A model generated the notes under the pieces. That model searched no databases. It worked only from the letters and a program-made list of their open reading frames with translations, and had not been told where the DNA came from. Source: Planococcus citri (lineage: Eukaryota > Arthropoda > Insecta > Hemiptera > Pseudococcidae). From it: 64,000 nt of DNA. The translations under genes were made by a program, and so were the position numbers. The stretch is from contig NC_088681.1 of assembly GCF_950023065.1 (NCBI RefSeq), forward strand, positions 53,850,836 to 53,914,835, given 5' to 3'. Positions 61,752 to 64,000 of the stretch are shown here, piece by piece. The stretch's first letter is position 1. The number at the start of each line of letters is the position of its first letter.

Positions 61752-62110
61752 ACCTTGTTAATTGTTTTCAACGATTTAATATATTATGCTTTTTTAAAAA
61801 TTATTTTTACAACATTTTAGTACGTTTTTACCAATTTCTGGCTTTCATTAAATTTTTATTAATTTTTGAGTTTTTGGCAATTTTTTAAAACCCCAATGTT
61901 TTTTTTTAGTGAGTGTTTCCAAGTACTTATTACATCATTTGAATGTGATTTTAATACAATTTTATGCACTATAGTAAATTTGATAATTTAAGGTTTTTTC
62001 GAATGCTTTTACTTGTGTAGCTCTAGGAGAGGTTTCAACGATGTTTTATGCACATTTTCCTAAATTTTGACAATTTTTTTTACTGAAATTTCGCCATTTT
62101 TGGTGAAATT
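61752..62110. other. A/T-rich degenerate sequence
   Basis: This starts with the right copy of the 8-bp duplication. CAACGATGTTTTATGCA near 62037 is echoed by GCAATGTTTTATGCA near 62403, so the patch between them may be an insertion. No gene is seen. Confidence 0.4.
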
Positions 62111-62402
62111 TTCTGATCAGATATCTCTCCTATTGAGATTGATCGGTTTGAATAGGCTCAGATCTAAATTGGATTTATGTCCGGATCTGAGTTGGTCTGA
62201 TCAAATCTGTTCAGACTTTAGATCTGGTTAAACCGTTCCAGTCATGTCTTCATTGGAGCTGTTCAAGTCTGAACAGAACCAATCCGATGACAACTTTGAT
62301 CCAGATTTCTGATCAGATCTGGGCAGGTCTAATCAGTGATCAGGTCAAAATGGACCCAGGAAATTCCTGATCAGATCAGATCTAATCGTTTTCTGGCAGG
62401 GC
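62111..62402. repeat. GATC-dense patch (TGATCAGATCTG words)
   Basis: About a dozen GATC tetramers occur in roughly 270 bp, in words such as CTGATCAGATCAGATCT, GGATCTGAG and TCTGTTCAGACT, many of them palindromic. The sequence contrasts sharply with the A/T-rich flanks. It may be a small element, but I cannot define clean ends. Confidence 0.5.
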
Positions 62403-64000
62403 AGCAATGTTTTATGCAATTTTTCTTACATTTTCTTTATAAGTACCTAATTTTCTGCTTATGGCAATTTTTACTGATTTCAGTGTTTTTTTGTATTAGT
62501 ATAAATCGTTTTAACAATTTTTGTGAAATTTATTGAAATTTCATCAATTTTAGTCTTCTATTCATGCTTTAAAAATTTTAGAAATATTATGTTTATAGAT
62601 AATTTTGAGTGCAACTTTATCAAACAATCAGCTAAAACAGGTGGTTTTCTGTGATTTTAATGTTTTTTTAAAAAGTGTATTCAGGTACAACTTTTTGACA
62701 CATTCTGAACACTATATTATTGTTAAAATTTATGAAAAAATTAAGTTTCTCAACCTTTAACAAAAGAGACAGTAGGTAGGTATCCCATTCCTCAGAAAAA
62801 TTGTTGGGCAGGACAAAGAAAAATATTAAAAGAGCATCTGAAAATGAAAAAACACCTCCAGACCAACTTTCAGTATAGCTGAATCTCATTTTCCGATTTT
62901 TGATTTTTTGAAAATACTAATTTGCTGCATGAAGACTCCAGAAGATTTTTTATTTTCCAAGTCTGAAAATGAACGATGAAAATTATGAGTTTGAAGTTTA
63001 AATCAGTATAGAAACGATCATTGAAAATTTGTAATTCAGTCCATTTTTTGGAAACTTTTACAAAACTGGAAAATCTAAAAATTCGTCTGCTGGAGACTTC
63101 AAAATGTTTTTTTTTTTTTTTTTTTAATAGCTTTACGTTACCTACTTTGGAAAAATATTGAGAATTTTTATTCTGAGAAATGTTTTTGTAAACATTTAAC
63201 ACATTTTGTGAAAAAAATCTAGTAGAGTGTGTCTTGACTCTTGAAAACTCGTTCATCTCTATTCCTTCCCCTCTAACCCAATCTGCATGGGTGACACTAC
63301 CTATCCAAAAAAAAACTCAATTTTTTCGAAAATCCGTTGCTGGGCCAAGGGGTGGAAATGAGGGGGTTCTACGGGTGACAATTTAACATCAAACGCACAA
63401 AAATATACATTTATTGCTTCATGAACCAATATTTTCAAAAAAATTTTTCTTTTGCTTCGTTTAAGCAATAATTTTACTTTCATTTTTATAAAAAAAATAA
63501 TCGTACAAATATTTACCTATCATGAAAGATTTTCAAAAAATCTCTTTGAATTTCAACTTTTGTATATCTATTGGAAAATTTTGTTTGTCCTACCTTTGAA
63601 AAATTTTGACTTTTCTCATCAAAAATGACGCAACTCTGAGAATCTCTGGTTTAGCTTCTGGAAAATGTCAAGCTTACAATACCAACACTTCACTAGCTGC
63701 AATCATATTTTTAATGCATTTCAATCAGAATTCACGCCTTAAAACTTGAAAGGTGCAAATGAAATTCCATAAATTAGCAAACCGAGACGAAATAGTACAG
63801 CTCATTTAGCACATAGGCGAGAAATATTATTTATACCTTTAGGTACCTACGAATATGACACATCACACGAAAATTTGATCTTGTTATAGATTCAGCCCGT
63901 TGAAATTGAAACAAAAAAAAGTTTACAAATGCCTGCTATAATATATAAAACCACGAGAAGTCGATGAATCGAGACGTTATTCTCTACCTAGCGGTATAAT
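62403..64000. repeat. A/T-rich decayed block with a worn hAT-like end
   Basis: Degenerate A/T sequence with 19 T at 63107-63125. From about 63340 to 63520 the sequence is distantly like the left part of the 41615 element: a G-rich start, then TTTTGCTTCGTTTAAGCA at a similar depth and TTTTACTTTCATTTTT after it. The final 250 bases are of more mixed composition. No gene is seen. Confidence 0.45.

Overview
The window looks like nuclear DNA of an animal, most likely an insect. It is strongly A/T-rich and shows no bacterial-style gene packing. Its single recognisable gene encodes a metazoan-type ZIP zinc transporter that ends at a splice donor. Short motifs such as TAGGTACCTA recur, as in sap-feeding Hemiptera and Lepidoptera. 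A hemipteran, perhaps a scale insect or mealybug, is my best guess, but the sequence does not prove it.

The only protein gene I can defend lies on the minus strand at 56362-57676. It is a 438-residue exon of a subfamily II ZIP (SLC39A1/2/3-like) transporter with a His-rich N-terminus, eight predicted membrane segments and a secure start. The coding sequence leaves through a donor splice site, and the short last exon is not certain.

The rest is gene-poor and has a two-state texture. Islands of about 1-2.6 kb of non-repetitive, CpG-containing sequence with trinucleotide microsatellites lie roughly at 2041-4440, 7066-8450, 10991-13300, 17216-18330, 18921-21040, 23701-25000, 27291-29100, 32331-34960, 37601-38990, 42561-44800 and 49371-51540. 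They alternate with very A/T-rich blocks of degenerate repeats. These blocks carry 24 of the 25 poly(G)/poly(C) runs of 9 bp or more that I found.

The repeat blocks hold several distinct things: (i) two blocks (1-2040 and about 13420-17215) built on the 14-bp palindrome TCGTTCGCGAACGA; (ii) three arrays of a TTTTTGACAATTTTTGGC-type repeat (4950-7065, 25270-27290, 52690-53450); (iii) a 297-bp tandem repeat at 9840-10740; (iv) a 29-bp satellite of about 50 copies at 46496-47946; and (v) small non-autonomous DNA transposons. The transposons include a 1304-bp near-perfect foldback element (13594-14897) with a CACTATG end and a 5-bp target duplication. Two others are hAT-like, with aged 8-bp duplications (41615-42353 and 60727-61751). 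A 183-bp element has a 5-bp duplication (35264-35446), and there is a second foldback at 54513-55875, a 238-bp element (48614-48851) and a 780-bp inverted-repeat element (58805-59584). I see no transposase, reverse transcriptase, rRNA, tRNA or CRISPR array.
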